Assembly: GCF_937927635.1 (NCBI RefSeq)
Contig: NZ_CALBRW010000016.1
Span: 317,881 to 381,880 of the forward strand
Reading direction: 5' to 3'
Length of the DNA: 64,000 nt
From: an uncultured Microbacterium sp.
GTDB lineage: Bacteria; Actinomycetota; Actinomycetes; Actinomycetales; Microbacteriaceae
The notes beneath the pieces are model-generated. The model worked only from the letters and a program-made list of their open reading frames with translations, had not been told where the DNA came from and made no database searches. Of the stretch, positions 36,061 through 44,527 are shown one piece after another. How positions within the stretch are numbered: the first letter of the stretch is position 1; each line of letters begins with the position of its first letter. The position numbers and the translations under genes were made by a program.

Positions 36061-36516
36061 ATGGCGACAACCGACAAGACAGTGGTGTTCTCGGACGAGG
36101 AGCGCGCGGCGATGAAGGCCGCGTCGACCGAACGGCGCAGGACCCGATCGAAGGGGAAGAAGGATCCGGAGGAGCTCCGCCGCGAGGGCGAGGCCGAGGT
36201 GCGGGCGAAGCTGGCCGAGATGCCCGACGACGATCGCGCACTGGGTGAGGCGCTGCACGCGCTGGTCGCCGACGTCGCGCCGCATCTGGTGCCGCGCACG
36301 TACTACGGGATGCCGGCGTATGCGAACGAGGCCGGCAAGGTCGTGTGCTTCTACAAGCCGCGCTCCAAGTTCAAGGTGCGCTACTCGACGTTCGAGTTCG
36401 ATCAGGCCGCGCACCTCGACGACGGCGCTGTCTGGCCTGTCGCGTACGCGGTGACGGCGCTCGGTGACGAGCAGCTGGCGTTCCTCGGCGAGCGGGTCCG
36501 TCTCGCAGCATCCTGA
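36061..36516 (+). CDS. DUF1801-family protein
   Basis: A 151-residue protein. The C-terminal part, ALVADVAPHLVPRTYYGMPAY, is the DUF1801/YdhG-like motif; the N-terminus is a charged helix rich in Arg, Lys and Glu. AAGGAGG lies nine bases upstream of the ATG. Function is not established; an iron-chaperone-like role has been suggested for relatives. Confidence 0.8.
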   Translation: MATTDKTVVFSDEERAAMKAASTERRRTRSKGKKDPEELRREGEAEVRAKLAEMPDDDRALGEALHALVADVAPHLVPRTYYGMPAYANEAGKVVCFYKPRSKFKVRYSTFEFDQAAHLDDGAVWPVAYAVTALGDEQLAFLGERVRLAAS

Positions 36517-36573
36517 TCCGCGCTCGCACGCGCGGGGTCGCACGCATGGGGTCTCGCGCGTAGCGTTGATCCC

Positions 36574-37695
36574 GTGAGTGCGCTTCCCTTCCCCGCATCC
36601 GTGTACGCAGCCCGTCTTGCGCGGGCGGGTGAGCTGGCGTCCGCCGCAGGGCTGGATGCCGTGATCGTCGGCCCCGGACCCGACCTGCGCTATCTGCTGG
36701 GAGTGGAGGGCGACACCATCGAGCGGCTGACGGCGCTGGTGCTGGTTCCCGGAGCGGATGCCGTGATCGTCGTCCCGCGGATGGAGCTGGCGAAAGTGCG
36801 CGACATCGCCGCGGGAGAGCTGGGCGTGCGCATCGCGGACTGGGTGGACGGCGAGGATCCGTACGCCCTGGTGCTGCAGGCGCTGCCGTCGGCGGCGACC
36901 AGGGTGGCCGTGTCGGATGCGCTGCCGGCCCTGCACGTGATCCCGATCGGCGAACGGACAGGCGTGCGCCTGGAGCTGGCGACGCCGGTGCTGCGCGAGG
37001 CGCGGATGGTGAAGGATACCGCCGAAGCGACCGAACTGGCCAGGGCGGGAGCGGCCATCGACGCCGTGCACCGCCGGGTGCCGGAGTGGCTGCGCGCCGG
37101 GCGCACCGAGCGCGAGGTGGCGGCCGACATCGCGGCGGCCATCGTCGAGGAGGGCCACGAGACCGTGGAGTTCGTGATCGTCGGCTCGGGCCCGAACGGC
37201 GCCGACCCGCACCACGAGGTCTCCGATCGCGTGATCCAGGACGGCGACGTGGTGGTGGTCGACATCGGCGGTGCGGTGCCCAGCGGCTACAACTCCGACA
37301 GCACGCGCACGTACGCGGTGGGTTCTCCGACCGACGAGCAGGCCGAGCGCATCGCCGTGCTGGTGCGTGCGCAGCAGGCGGCGGTGGATGCCGTGCGGCC
37401 CGGGGTCACGGCATCCGAGGTCGACGCCGCGGCACGCACCGTGCTGTCGGATGCCGGGCTCGGCGACGCGTTCCTGCACCGCACCGGCCACGGCATCGGG
37501 GTGTCGGTGCACGAGGAGCCGTACATCGCGCCCGGCAACGACCTTCCGCTGCATGAGGGCATGGCGTTCAGCATCGAGCCGGGCATCTACTTCCCGGGGG
37601 AGTGGGGCGCGCGCATCGAGGACATCGTCGTGGTGACGGCCGACGGATGCCGCAGGCTGAATGTCGCCCCGCACGAGCTGCGCTCGGTGGGCTGA
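36574..37695 (+). CDS. M24-family Xaa-Pro peptidase
   Basis: A 373-residue metallopeptidase with a creatinase-like N-terminal domain (1-135) and a pita-bread catalytic domain. Metal ligands are visible in VVVVDIGGAVPSGYNSDSTR (two Asp), HRTGHGIGVSVHE (His), FSIEPGIYFPG (Glu) and GARIEDIVVV (Glu). It removes residues in front of proline in peptides. The start is GTG at 36574. It converges with the UspA gene, with seven bases between stops. Confidence 0.92.
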   Translation: MSALPFPASVYAARLARAGELASAAGLDAVIVGPGPDLRYLLGVEGDTIERLTALVLVPGADAVIVVPRMELAKVRDIAAGELGVRIADWVDGEDPYALVLQALPSAATRVAVSDALPALHVIPIGERTGVRLELATPVLREARMVKDTAEATELARAGAAIDAVHRRVPEWLRAGRTEREVAADIAAAIVEEGHETVEFVIVGSGPNGADPHHEVSDRVIQDGDVVVVDIGGAVPSGYNSDSTRTYAVGSPTDEQAERIAVLVRAQQAAVDAVRPGVTASEVDAAARTVLSDAGLGDAFLHRTGHGIGVSVHEEPYIAPGNDLPLHEGMAFSIEPGIYFPGEWGARIEDIVVVTADGCRRLNVAPHELRSVG

Positions 37696-37702
37696 GCGGC
37701 GA

Positions 37703-38548
37703 TCAGCGGACGATGGCCGTCACGGATGCCAGGCGCTGCAGCACCTCGTGACCGATCGACCCGAGCAGGAACCTGCGCACCGCACCGCGTCCACGACTGC
37801 CGACGACGGTCAGGCGTGCCTCCGACGCGAGCTCGTTGATCACCTGGGAGGGATATCCCTGCGCGACCGCTTCGATGATCTCGATGCCCGGATACCGGCT
37901 GTGCAGTCCTGCGAGGGACAGCGCGAGGGCCTCATGAGCTGCCTGCTCCATGCCTTCGCGGTAGTCCTCGAGGTCGACCATCAGCGCATGACGCGGAGCG
38001 GTGATCGGCGTCCATACGATCACGGCGGTCAGCGGCTCGCCCAGGCGGTCGGCCTCGGCCGCCGCGAACGCGATCGCGGCCTCGGAGACGGGGGAGCCGT
38101 CCACGCCCACCACCACGCCGTGACGGTCGTCGCCCAGATCGAAGTCCGGCACGACCACCACCGGGCACTCCGCGGCGGCGGCGATGCGGATGCCATGCGA
38201 TCCGCGCGCCGGTCCCTCGCCAGGGCCGCGGTAGTCGCTGCCGATGACCAGCAGGGCGGCATCCTTCGACGCCTCGACGAGAACTCCTGCCGGGTCGCCC
38301 ATCGCGACGCGGGTGGTGACCGGGAGGTTCGGCACGCGGATGCTGCCGGCAGCCTCGGCGAGGATCCGCTCGGTGGTCTCCAGCGCCGTCTGGATGACGA
38401 TGCCCTCGCCGACCATGCCGACAGCGCCGCCGACGACGCTGAGCAGCTCGATGGACTGCCCGCGTGTCTGGGCGCGGGACACCGCCCAGTCGATCACTCG
38501 GCGGCTCTCCTGCGCGTCGATCACACCGACGACGATCTTCTCCGACAT
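37703..38548 (-). CDS. tandem universal stress protein
   Basis: A 281-residue protein made of two UspA domains (about 1-135 and 140-281). Each has the ATP-loop signature in part: GDPAGVL with LVIGSDYRGPG in the first half, and VVGSRGRGAVRRFLLGSIGHEV in the second, which is the intact G-2x-G-9x-G(S/T) form. It probably binds ATP and acts in stress or hypoxia responses. It ends next to the peptidase. Confidence 0.92.
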   Translation of the reverse strand: MSEKIVVGVIDAQESRRVIDWAVSRAQTRGQSIELLSVVGGAVGMVGEGIVIQTALETTERILAEAAGSIRVPNLPVTTRVAMGDPAGVLVEASKDAALLVIGSDYRGPGEGPARGSHGIRIAAAAECPVVVVPDFDLGDDRHGVVVGVDGSPVSEAAIAFAAAEADRLGEPLTAVIVWTPITAPRHALMVDLEDYREGMEQAAHEALALSLAGLHSRYPGIEIIEAVAQGYPSQVINELASEARLTVVGSRGRGAVRRFLLGSIGHEVLQRLASVTAIVR

Positions 38549-38631
38549 CTCCGGCTCCCATCTGTGCGGGGGCCTTCCACTCTATTGACTCCGTCGGGCT
38601 CCCGCTCGGAAGTCGGCCGTGGATATCCGGC

Positions 38632-39762
38632 TCAGACCCCCATCGCGTCGAGCGCGGCCTGCAGCCGCGCCACGGTGCCGTCGACGTCGCCGAGCTTGTC
38701 CAGGCCGAACAGGCCCATCCGGAACGTGGAGAACCCCTCGGGTTCGTCGCAGTGCAGCGGCACGCCGGCGGCGATCTGCAGGCCGGCGGCTTTGAAGGCC
38801 GCTCCCGTGCGAAGGCCGTCATCGGTGGTGTGCGCGACCACCACGCTGGGCGCAGCATAGGCGGATGCCGCGACAGACGGCAGCCCGCGGTCGGCGAGCA
38901 GTGCGCGCACGCGGGTGCCGAGGTCGATCTGCGCCTGGCGCAGGCTGTCCAGACCGCGGTCGCGGGTCTCGATCATCTGCGTGAGATTGGCCGCGATGGA
39001 GTCGGTGGGCATGGTGGCGTGGTAGCCGGACCTCCCGTCGCGATAGCCGTCGGAGATGGCCAGCCAGCGGTTCAGGTCGAGGGCGAAGCTGGTCGGGGTG
39101 CCGGCGGCCACGGCATCCCGTCCCTTCTGGCTGAGCATGACGAAGCCGACCGCCGGCGTGCCCGACCAGCCCTTCTGCGGGGCGCTCAGCAGCACGTCCA
39201 CGTCGAGGGCGGCCATGTCGACCCACATCGCGCCGGAGGCGATGCAGTCCAGCACCAGCACGCCGCCCACCTCGTGCACGGCGTCTGCGAGGGCGCGCAC
39301 GTAGTCGTCGGGGAGCAGGATGCCGGCGGCGGTCTCCACGTGCGGGGCGAACACCACGTCGGGGCGGCCCGAGCGGATGGCGGCCGTGACCTCCTCGATG
39401 GGCGCGGGACTCCAGGCGGCCTGCGGGTCGTCGCTGTCGGGGCGAGCCTGGCATACCGTCGTGGCGGATGCGATGGAGCCCTGCTCGAGGATCTGCGACC
39501 AGCGATACGAGAAGAGCCCATTGCGCACGACGAGCGCCTTCTTGCCGGTGGCCAGGTGCCGGGCGACGGACTCCATCGCGTAGCTGCCGCCGCCGTTGAC
39601 GATGGCCCCGCTGTCGGCGCCGTAGGTCTCACGCAGGATGGCGAGCGTCTGCTGCATGATGCCGACGAACCGTGCCGACATGTGGTTGAGCGAGCGGTCG
39701 GTGAAGACCACCGAGTACTCCAGCAGTCCGTCGGGGTCGATGTCGTCGTGGGGAAGGCTCAT
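38632..39762 (-). CDS. class V aminotransferase (alanine-glyoxylate/serine-pyruvate type)
   Basis: A 376-residue PLP enzyme. The PLP lysine is in LLSAPQKGWSGTP near residue 195, with DCIASGAMWVDM upstream and NGGGSYAMESVARHL near residue 56 for phosphate binding. It could transfer amino groups between alanine or serine and glyoxylate, or act as a phosphoserine-aminotransferase-like enzyme. The substrate cannot be fixed from sequence alone. Confidence 0.88.
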   Translation of the reverse strand: MSLPHDDIDPDGLLEYSVVFTDRSLNHMSARFVGIMQQTLAILRETYGADSGAIVNGGGSYAMESVARHLATGKKALVVRNGLFSYRWSQILEQGSIASATTVCQARPDSDDPQAAWSPAPIEEVTAAIRSGRPDVVFAPHVETAAGILLPDDYVRALADAVHEVGGVLVLDCIASGAMWVDMAALDVDVLLSAPQKGWSGTPAVGFVMLSQKGRDAVAAGTPTSFALDLNRWLAISDGYRDGRSGYHATMPTDSIAANLTQMIETRDRGLDSLRQAQIDLGTRVRALLADRGLPSVAASAYAAPSVVVAHTTDDGLRTGAAFKAAGLQIAAGVPLHCDEPEGFSTFRMGLFGLDKLGDVDGTVARLQAALDAMGV

Positions 39763-39986
39763 GCCTCGATGGTGGCACCGCGGTGGGTTTTCGGTAAGCC
39801 GCTTCCACGAAGCGGAATCGCGTGCAGGCGGATCGCGGTGCGTCAGTGCCTGAGATCAAGCCCACCGGCGCCCGGACGGAAACTGTCGGGTACCGGGCTC
39901 GCCGACCTGCGGTTTCCGTCTCGTCGATCGAGAACTCGAACCGCTCTCGGTCCTGCAGGCGATCTACCATGCAGTCAGGAGCACTC

Positions 39987-40583
39987 ATGAAGCCCGGATC
40001 GGATGCCGGTGGGCACGCCTCTTCGCAGCGCGGACGCGCCCTGCGCTGGCCGGTCGTGTGCTGGTTGATCGTCCTGGTGCTGATCGGGATCGTGCAGGTC
40101 GTGCGCGAGGACGTGTTCGACACCGTCGCCTTCGGTGTGGCCATCGTGCTGGTCATCGCCAGCATCCTGCTGCCGCAGCGCGCGGACCGAGGCGTGCACA
40201 CGAGCGTGATCGCCATCACCGCCACAGCGCTGGCCGTGGCTGTCGCACTGCTGCCAAGGCACAGTCCCGGGATGGTGGCGGCCGTGCTGGTGACCGGGGT
40301 GGTCGCGCTGATCTCGGGATGGGCGGGCACGGCATCCGCCGTCCATCGCTGGACGCCGGGACTGCACCGGCTGGCGGTGGCGTGGGCGGTGATCCTGGTG
40401 GTCGGATGCCTGTGGGAGCTGGCCCAGTTCATCGTCGGACGCCTCGCACCCACGCAGCCGAGTTTCGCGCTCAGCGACCTGGTCGACCCGCTGCTGGATG
40501 TGCCGCTGGGCAAGGCCGTGTTCGCCATGGCCTGGCTGGCGTGCGGGGTGTTCCTGGTGCTGCGGGGGAGGGGGACGCGATGA
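39987..40583 (+). CDS. polytopic membrane protein of unknown function
   Basis: A 198-residue protein with five to six hydrophobic segments and a basic N-terminus. ATG at 39987 has CAGGAG upstream; the open frame before it covers a hairpin region and is not used. I do not recognise the family. It overlaps the next small gene by four bases (ATGA). Upstream, hairpins at 39799-39815 (CCGCTTC/GAAGCGG) and 39875-39920 (GACGGAAAC/GTTTCCGTC) may regulate or terminate. Confidence 0.65.
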   Translation: MKPGSDAGGHASSQRGRALRWPVVCWLIVLVLIGIVQVVREDVFDTVAFGVAIVLVIASILLPQRADRGVHTSVIAITATALAVAVALLPRHSPGMVAAVLVTGVVALISGWAGTASAVHRWTPGLHRLAVAWAVILVVGCLWELAQFIVGRLAPTQPSFALSDLVDPLLDVPLGKAVFAMAWLACGVFLVLRGRGTR

Positions 40584-40777
40584 TCGTCAGCACCGCATTC
40601 TTCCTGCTGTGCGCGGCGGCGCTGGTGCTGGCTTCCTGGCGCATCCACCTGAGCGACCCTGAGGCCACTGTCACCGCACTGTTCGACCGGCTGCTGACCG
40701 ACCGCTCCGTGCGCCTCGCCGTGCTCGTGGTGTGGTGGTGGCTGGGCTGGCACTTCCTCGCGGGGCAGACCCTGTGA
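40580..40777 (+). CDS. 65-residue membrane protein (DUF6186-like)
   Basis: Two membrane segments (about 3-21 and 45-63) flank a loop with RIHLSDPEATVTALFDRLL. ATG at 40580 overlaps the previous stop, so it is coupled to the larger membrane protein. The similarity to DUF6186 proteins is from memory. Function unknown. Confidence 0.65.
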   Translation: MIVSTAFFLLCAAALVLASWRIHLSDPEATVTALFDRLLTDRSVRLAVLVVWWWLGWHFLAGQTL

Positions 40778-40793
40778 GCGGTCGTTCCGCCAC

Positions 40794-41252
40794 TCAGTGC
40801 TGCGGGAAGATGCGCCGCGCGCCGGAGCCGCCTTCGGCGAGAGCATCGTCGGGGTTGTAGATGGCGCACTGGCGCATCGAGAGGCATCCGCATCCCACGC
40901 ACATCGCCAGGCCGTTGCGCACCTGCTCGAGCTCGGCGATACGACGATCGAGCCGGGGACGCCATTCGCGGGCGAGCCGCGCCCAGTCGCGCTTGGTCGG
41001 GGCGTGCTCGGCGGGGAACTGCGCGAACGCGTCCTTGATCTCGGCGAGCGAGAGGCCCACATGCTGGGCGGCCTGGATCACGGCTATGCGACGCAGCACG
41101 GAGCGCGCGAAGCGCCGCTGATTGCCGGTCGTGCGCGTGCTGGTGAGCAGTCCCTGCTGCTCGTAGTGGCGGATCGCCGACGTCGCGACACCCGCGCGGT
41201 CCGCGAAATCGCCGATCGTGAGCTCGTCATTCAGCACGACACGAGTCTGCAT
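40794..41252 (-). CDS. soxR: redox-sensitive transcriptional activator SoxR
   Basis: A 152-residue MerR-family protein. The helix-turn-helix is at about residues 12-34 (TIGDFADRAGVATSAIRHYE), and a dimer helix follows. The 2Fe-2S cluster motif is CVGCGCLSMRQC near residue 122, with all four cysteines. It senses redox-cycling compounds or nitric oxide. It is divergent from a metallo-beta-lactamase-fold gene with a SoxR-type box between them, so that gene is the likely target. Confidence 0.94.
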   Translation of the reverse strand: MQTRVVLNDELTIGDFADRAGVATSAIRHYEQQGLLTSTRTTGNQRRFARSVLRRIAVIQAAQHVGLSLAEIKDAFAQFPAEHAPTKRDWARLAREWRPRLDRRIAELEQVRNGLAMCVGCGCLSMRQCAIYNPDDALAEGGSGARRIFPQH

Positions 41253-41266
41253 CGCAGGAAGGCTTG

Positions 41267-41286
41267 ACTTCAAGCGCACTTGAAGT
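41267..41286. promoter_or_regulatory. SoxR box and promoter of the divergent hydrolase
   Basis: ACTTCAAGCGCACTTGAAGT has 8-bp arms and closely follows the SoxR operator form. It lies between TTGACT (41264-41269) and GATGCT (41289-41294), a 19-bp spacer as used by MerR-type activators. The hydrolase ATG lies seven bases after the -10, suggesting a leaderless mRNA. Confidence 0.7.
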
Positions 41287-41300
41287 CGGATGCTGTTCTC

Positions 41301-42140
41301 ATGACCATGATGGAGCTTCCTCCTCACCTCGTTCAGTGCGCGACCTGCGGTGTCGAGCGGTCCACGGACGGCCTGCCCGACGTCTGTCCGATCTGCGCCG
41401 ATGAACGGCAGTACGTCCCTCTGACCGGGCAGCGGTGGGTGGACCCGGCCGACTTCACCGGTCGGATCGAGTTGACTGAGCGAGAGCCCGGGCTCTGGGG
41501 TCTCGATGTGGTGGACGGCACCGGAATCGGCCAGCAGGCCAAGCTGATCGTGACCGACGGCGGCAACGTGCTGTTCGACGTTCCGGCCGCGATCACCGAC
41601 GCGGCCGTGGATGCCGTGCGCCGGCTGGGCGACGTGCGGGGGATCATCGCATCGCATCCGCACATGTATGGACTTCAGTCGGTGTGGTCGCACGCGCTCG
41701 GCGGCGCCCCGGTCTACGTGTCCGCGGCGGATCGTTCCTGGCTCGGCTACGAACCCGCCCAACTGCGCGTGTGGGAGAACGTGGTGGAGATCGTCCCCGA
41801 CGTCGTCGCCTCGCAGCCGGGAGGGCACTTCCCGGGCAGCGTCGTGGTGCACTGGCCCGGGCAGGACGGGGCGGGCGTGGTGCTGGCCGGCGACACCCTG
41901 TTCGTGAACCCCGACCTCCAGACCGTGGCGTTCATGCGCTCGTACCCGAACCACCTGCCACTGTCGGGCGACGTCGCCGAGCGGGTCGCCGCACACGTCG
42001 GCCGCTACGAGTTCGACCGCCTGTACGGAAACTTCCGGCATCGGCTGGCCAGCGATGCGCGCGAGAAGATGTTCGCGTCGGCACGAAGGCACGCGGCCTG
42101 GGTGCGCGGCGACTTCGACCACCTCACGGGGCCGGGCTGA
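41301..42140 (+). CDS. metallo-beta-lactamase-fold protein with N-terminal zinc ribbon
   Basis: A 279-residue protein. Residues about 9-35 contain CATCGVE and CPICADE, a rubredoxin-like pair of cysteines. A diverged MBL fold follows: ASHPHMYG in place of the HxHxDH motif, and VLAGDTLFVNPD further on. The loss of most zinc ligands suggests altered chemistry. Because SoxR sits opposite, it probably acts in redox or antibiotic stress. Its reaction is unknown. Confidence 0.75.
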   Translation: MTMMELPPHLVQCATCGVERSTDGLPDVCPICADERQYVPLTGQRWVDPADFTGRIELTEREPGLWGLDVVDGTGIGQQAKLIVTDGGNVLFDVPAAITDAAVDAVRRLGDVRGIIASHPHMYGLQSVWSHALGGAPVYVSAADRSWLGYEPAQLRVWENVVEIVPDVVASQPGGHFPGSVVVHWPGQDGAGVVLAGDTLFVNPDLQTVAFMRSYPNHLPLSGDVAERVAAHVGRYEFDRLYGNFRHRLASDAREKMFASARRHAAWVRGDFDHLTGPG

Positions 42141-42164
42141 GCTGCGGCCAGAGACCGCAGGCCG

Positions 42165-42509
42165 TCAGTCGCCGATCCCGGTGACCTGCGCGTTGTACTC
42201 CAGCGCCACCGCGATCCAGCCCGCCAGCTGCTCGTCGTCCAGCTCGCCGGCATCCACGGTGATCCACCCCGGTCCCATCTCGCGGCCGGGACCCATCACG
42301 GCCTGAGCCGCACCGGGGCGCTGCACGAGTTCGTCGTGCCGTTCGGCCGCGACCCGCACCAGCAGGTCGCCGTGCTTCTGCGCGCCGACGATCATCTTGT
42401 CGTTCACCATGAAGCAGCGCCCGCCGAACATCGACACCTCGCGTTGCACCGGCTGGGCGGCGATCAGCACGCGGATGCGCTCGGGGAGCTGCTCCTGAGA
42501 GGGCGTCAT
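42165..42509 (-). CDS. TfoX N-terminal-domain protein
   Basis: A 114-residue protein with VSMFGGRCFMVNDKMIVG, the motif of the TfoX N-terminal domain, and a tail containing WITVDAGELDDEQLAGWI. Despite the name, such stand-alone proteins are not shown to regulate competence. ATG at 42509 is preferred to an upstream start that lacks conserved sequence. Confidence 0.85.
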   Translation of the reverse strand: MTPSQEQLPERIRVLIAAQPVQREVSMFGGRCFMVNDKMIVGAQKHGDLLVRVAAERHDELVQRPGAAQAVMGPGREMGPGWITVDAGELDDEQLAGWIAVALEYNAQVTGIGD

Positions 42510-42569
42510 TCCGGAAGGATACGACTGCGGCGCAGAAACGAGAAGCCTCAGCATGTGCCGGGGCCCTGA

Positions 42570-42585
42570 CTGTGGAGCCTAGGAG
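42570..42585. repeat. duplicated 3' end of tRNA-Ala
   Basis: CTGTGGAGCCTAGGAG is identical to 42733-42748, which covers the last 13 bases of tRNA-Ala and three flanking bases. The 147 bp between the copies hold no gene, only GC-rich DNA with a short inverted repeat and the tRNA terminator. This looks like a scar of an integrated element. Confidence 0.55.
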
Positions 42586-42694
42586 TCCCCGTCGCTCTCC
42601 ACCCGCCGCTTCGCGTCGCGCGGAGCCTCTGCTCCGTGGGCCCGCGAACTTCCGTCGCGCTGCGCGCGACGAGTTCGAATCACTCAGCCTGATA

Positions 42695-42733
42695 GACGAG
42701 AAGCGCCGACCCTTCGGGCCGGCGCTTCTCGTC
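42695..42733 (-). terminator. terminator downstream of the tRNA genes
   Basis: GACGAGAAGCGCCG pairs with CGGCGCTTCTCGTC, with a GC-rich loop. It lies just after tRNA-Ala and ends the tRNA-Ile/tRNA-Ala transcript. Confidence 0.8.
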
Positions 42734-42735
42734 TG

Positions 42736-42808
42736 TGGAGCCTAGGAGATTCGAACTCCTGACATCCGCCTTGCAAAGGCGGCGCTCTACCAACTGAGCT
42801 AAGGCCCC
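42736..42808 (-). tRNA. tRNA-Ala (TGC)
   Basis: A 73-nt cloverleaf with acceptor GGGGCCT/AGGCTCC (a G-T pair inside), D-loop AGTTGGT, anticodon loop TTTGCAA with anticodon TGC, and T-loop TTCGAAT. CCA is not encoded. Confidence 0.96.
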
Positions 42809-42845
42809 GAACGGCGCGGACACCGCAGGAGTTCCGCGAACGGAG

Positions 42846-42919
42846 TGGGGCTACCAGGACTTGAACCTGGGACCTCTTCATTATCAGTGAAGCGCTCTAA
42901 CCGCCTGAGCTATAGCCCC
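42846..42919 (-). tRNA. tRNA-Ile (GAT)
   Basis: A 74-nt cloverleaf with acceptor GGGGCTA/TAGCCCC, anticodon loop CTGATAA with anticodon GAT, and T-loop TTCAAGT. It lies 37 bp upstream of tRNA-Ala in the same direction, the usual pair near actinobacterial gyrA. Confidence 0.96.
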
Positions 42920-43034
42920 GTCAACCTCCAAGACTTTACCGGATCTCAGGGGTGAAAAGCGAATCGGCCGACCACCGCCCGCATGCCGGGCGTGGCGCGC
43001 CGGAGTGGGCGGGGCCGAAGCCCCGCCCACCGGG

Positions 43035-43829
43035 TCACCCCTCGCGCAGTGTCACGCTGCCTGCGGATGCCGAGACCTTCACGACGTGCCCGCTCCCCGG
43101 CCGCTCGGTCAGCCGGCTGTCCAGCGATCCGAAGGACACGTCCTGCCGCACGTCGTACTCCGCCCGCGGCAGCGTCACCTCCGCCGCGCCGGCCGACGTC
43201 TCGATGTCGACCTGGTCCGGCACGGTCGTCAGCGTCGAGGTCAGGCGCCCGGCGCTGACTGAATAGTCCACGGTCTGCACACCGCTCAGGTCGAGCTGAG
43301 CGCGGCCGGCGTTCACCTCGGCATCCACAGTCTTGGCGGTTCCCGCGACGGTGAGCGCTCCGGCGTTCACATCCAGGCCGAGCTCGGCGAAGTCGCCGTC
43401 CACCGACAGGGATCCGGCATCCAGGCTGAGATCGGCGTCGATGCCGCGCAGCGAGTCCGGCAGCAGCAGCGTGGCACGCTGGTCATCGCCTGTCCAGAAC
43501 GGATGGAACCCCCAGAAATCATTCCTCGGGCTGCGGACCTTCAGCTCGTCACCATCGCGATTCACCGACCATCCGGTGGTCGAGCCCTGCTCGATGCTCA
43601 GCTCGGCCTTCTCGACCTCGGAGCTGAACTCCACGGTCATGTCGGCGACGCCGACCTCGAGGTCCAGCGAAGACACCCCCTGCACGTCGGCCTGCAGGCC
43701 GCCGCCCGAGCTCGCCACCTGTCGCGCCCCGGCGAACGCCGCCGTCCCGCCGGCGCCCAGCAGCGTCACTCCGCCGACCACCGCCAGAACCACCGTGAGC
43801 GCTCCGACGCTCTTCTTCGTGCTGCTCAT
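43035..43829 (-). CDS. DUF4097-type beta-repeat protein, membrane anchored
   Basis: A 264-residue protein with one hydrophobic N-terminal segment (about 8-30) that anchors or exports it, followed by many short beta strands of the DUF4097/adhesin-like kind (SLDAGSLSVDGDFAELGL, then LDVNAGALTVAG and VEVNAG-like units). It is the third gene of the operon with a NarL-type two-component pair and overlaps the regulator gene by four bases. It may report membrane or wall state to the kinase. That role is inferred. Confidence 0.78.
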   Translation of the reverse strand: MSSTKKSVGALTVVLAVVGGVTLLGAGGTAAFAGARQVASSGGGLQADVQGVSSLDLEVGVADMTVEFSSEVEKAELSIEQGSTTGWSVNRDGDELKVRSPRNDFWGFHPFWTGDDQRATLLLPDSLRGIDADLSLDAGSLSVDGDFAELGLDVNAGALTVAGTAKTVDAEVNAGRAQLDLSGVQTVDYSVSAGRLTSTLTTVPDQVDIETSAGAAEVTLPRAEYDVRQDVSFGSLDSRLTERPGSGHVVKVSASAGSVTLREG

Positions 43830-44527
43830 CGCAGACCTCCCTGAGTCTCGTGTCCGGCATCCGCAGATCCCGTGCTCTCGATGTGGGCGAGTGCCGCCAG
43901 CACCCGCCGATTGCCGTCCTCGGGCTCCAGCCCGAGCTTCTGGAAGATGGCTGTGATGTGCTTCTCGACACTGGCCTCGCTGAGGAACAGCAGCTCGGCG
44001 ATCGTGCTGTTCTGCTTCCCCTCCGCGATGAGCGCGAGCACCGTGCGCTCGCGCTCGGTCAGGCGCAGCATCCGCTCGTCCCTGTTGCGGCGGGTCAGCA
44101 GCTGCGCGACCACCTCGGGGTCGAGCACGGTCGCACCAGCCTCGATGCGCCGGACCGACTCGATGAACTCGGCGACGTCCGCCACCCGGTCCTTCAGCAG
44201 GTAGCCGAGCGCTCCGCCCTGAGTCGATCCGCTCTGGGCGGCGATCAGGTCGCTCGCGTAGCGCTCCTCGACGTACTGGGAGAGCACGAGCAGCGGGAGG
44301 GACGGATGCGCGGCGCGGATCTCCAGGGCCGCGCGGATGCCCTCGTCGGTGAACGTCGGTGGCAGCCGCACGTCCAGGATGCACAGCTCGGGATCCTTCT
44401 CGACCACGGCGTCCGTGAGTCCGTGAGTGTCCGGGAGGGCGGCGATCACCTCGTGACCGGCATCCTCCAGCAGGCGCACCAGGCCCTCGCGCAGCAGCAC
44501 GGAGTCCTCGCAGATCAGGATGCGCAT
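43826..44527 (-). CDS. NarL/LuxR-family response regulator
   Basis: A 233-residue regulator. The receiver domain (1-120) has the acidic pair EDS, phospho-acceptor Asp in CILDVRLPP near residue 52 and Lys in YLLKDR. The LuxR-type helix-turn-helix (about 160-215) has LTERERTVLALIAEGKQN and SVEKHITAIFQKLG. It overlaps the sensor-kinase gene by 13 bases, so the two form a pair. Confidence 0.93.
   Translation of the reverse strand: MRILICEDSVLLREGLVRLLEDAGHEVIAALPDTHGLTDAVVEKDPELCILDVRLPPTFTDEGIRAALEIRAAHPSLPLLVLSQYVEERYASDLIAAQSGSTQGGALGYLLKDRVADVAEFIESVRRIEAGATVLDPEVVAQLLTRRNRDERMLRLTERERTVLALIAEGKQNSTIAELLFLSEASVEKHITAIFQKLGLEPEDGNRRVLAALAHIESTGSADAGHETQGGLR

Noticed and set aside
42586..42694. 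A possible tRNA gene fragment around GAGTTCGAATC before tRNA-Ala
   Set aside because: Only the T-loop-like piece is present; no acceptor or anticodon stem can be formed.
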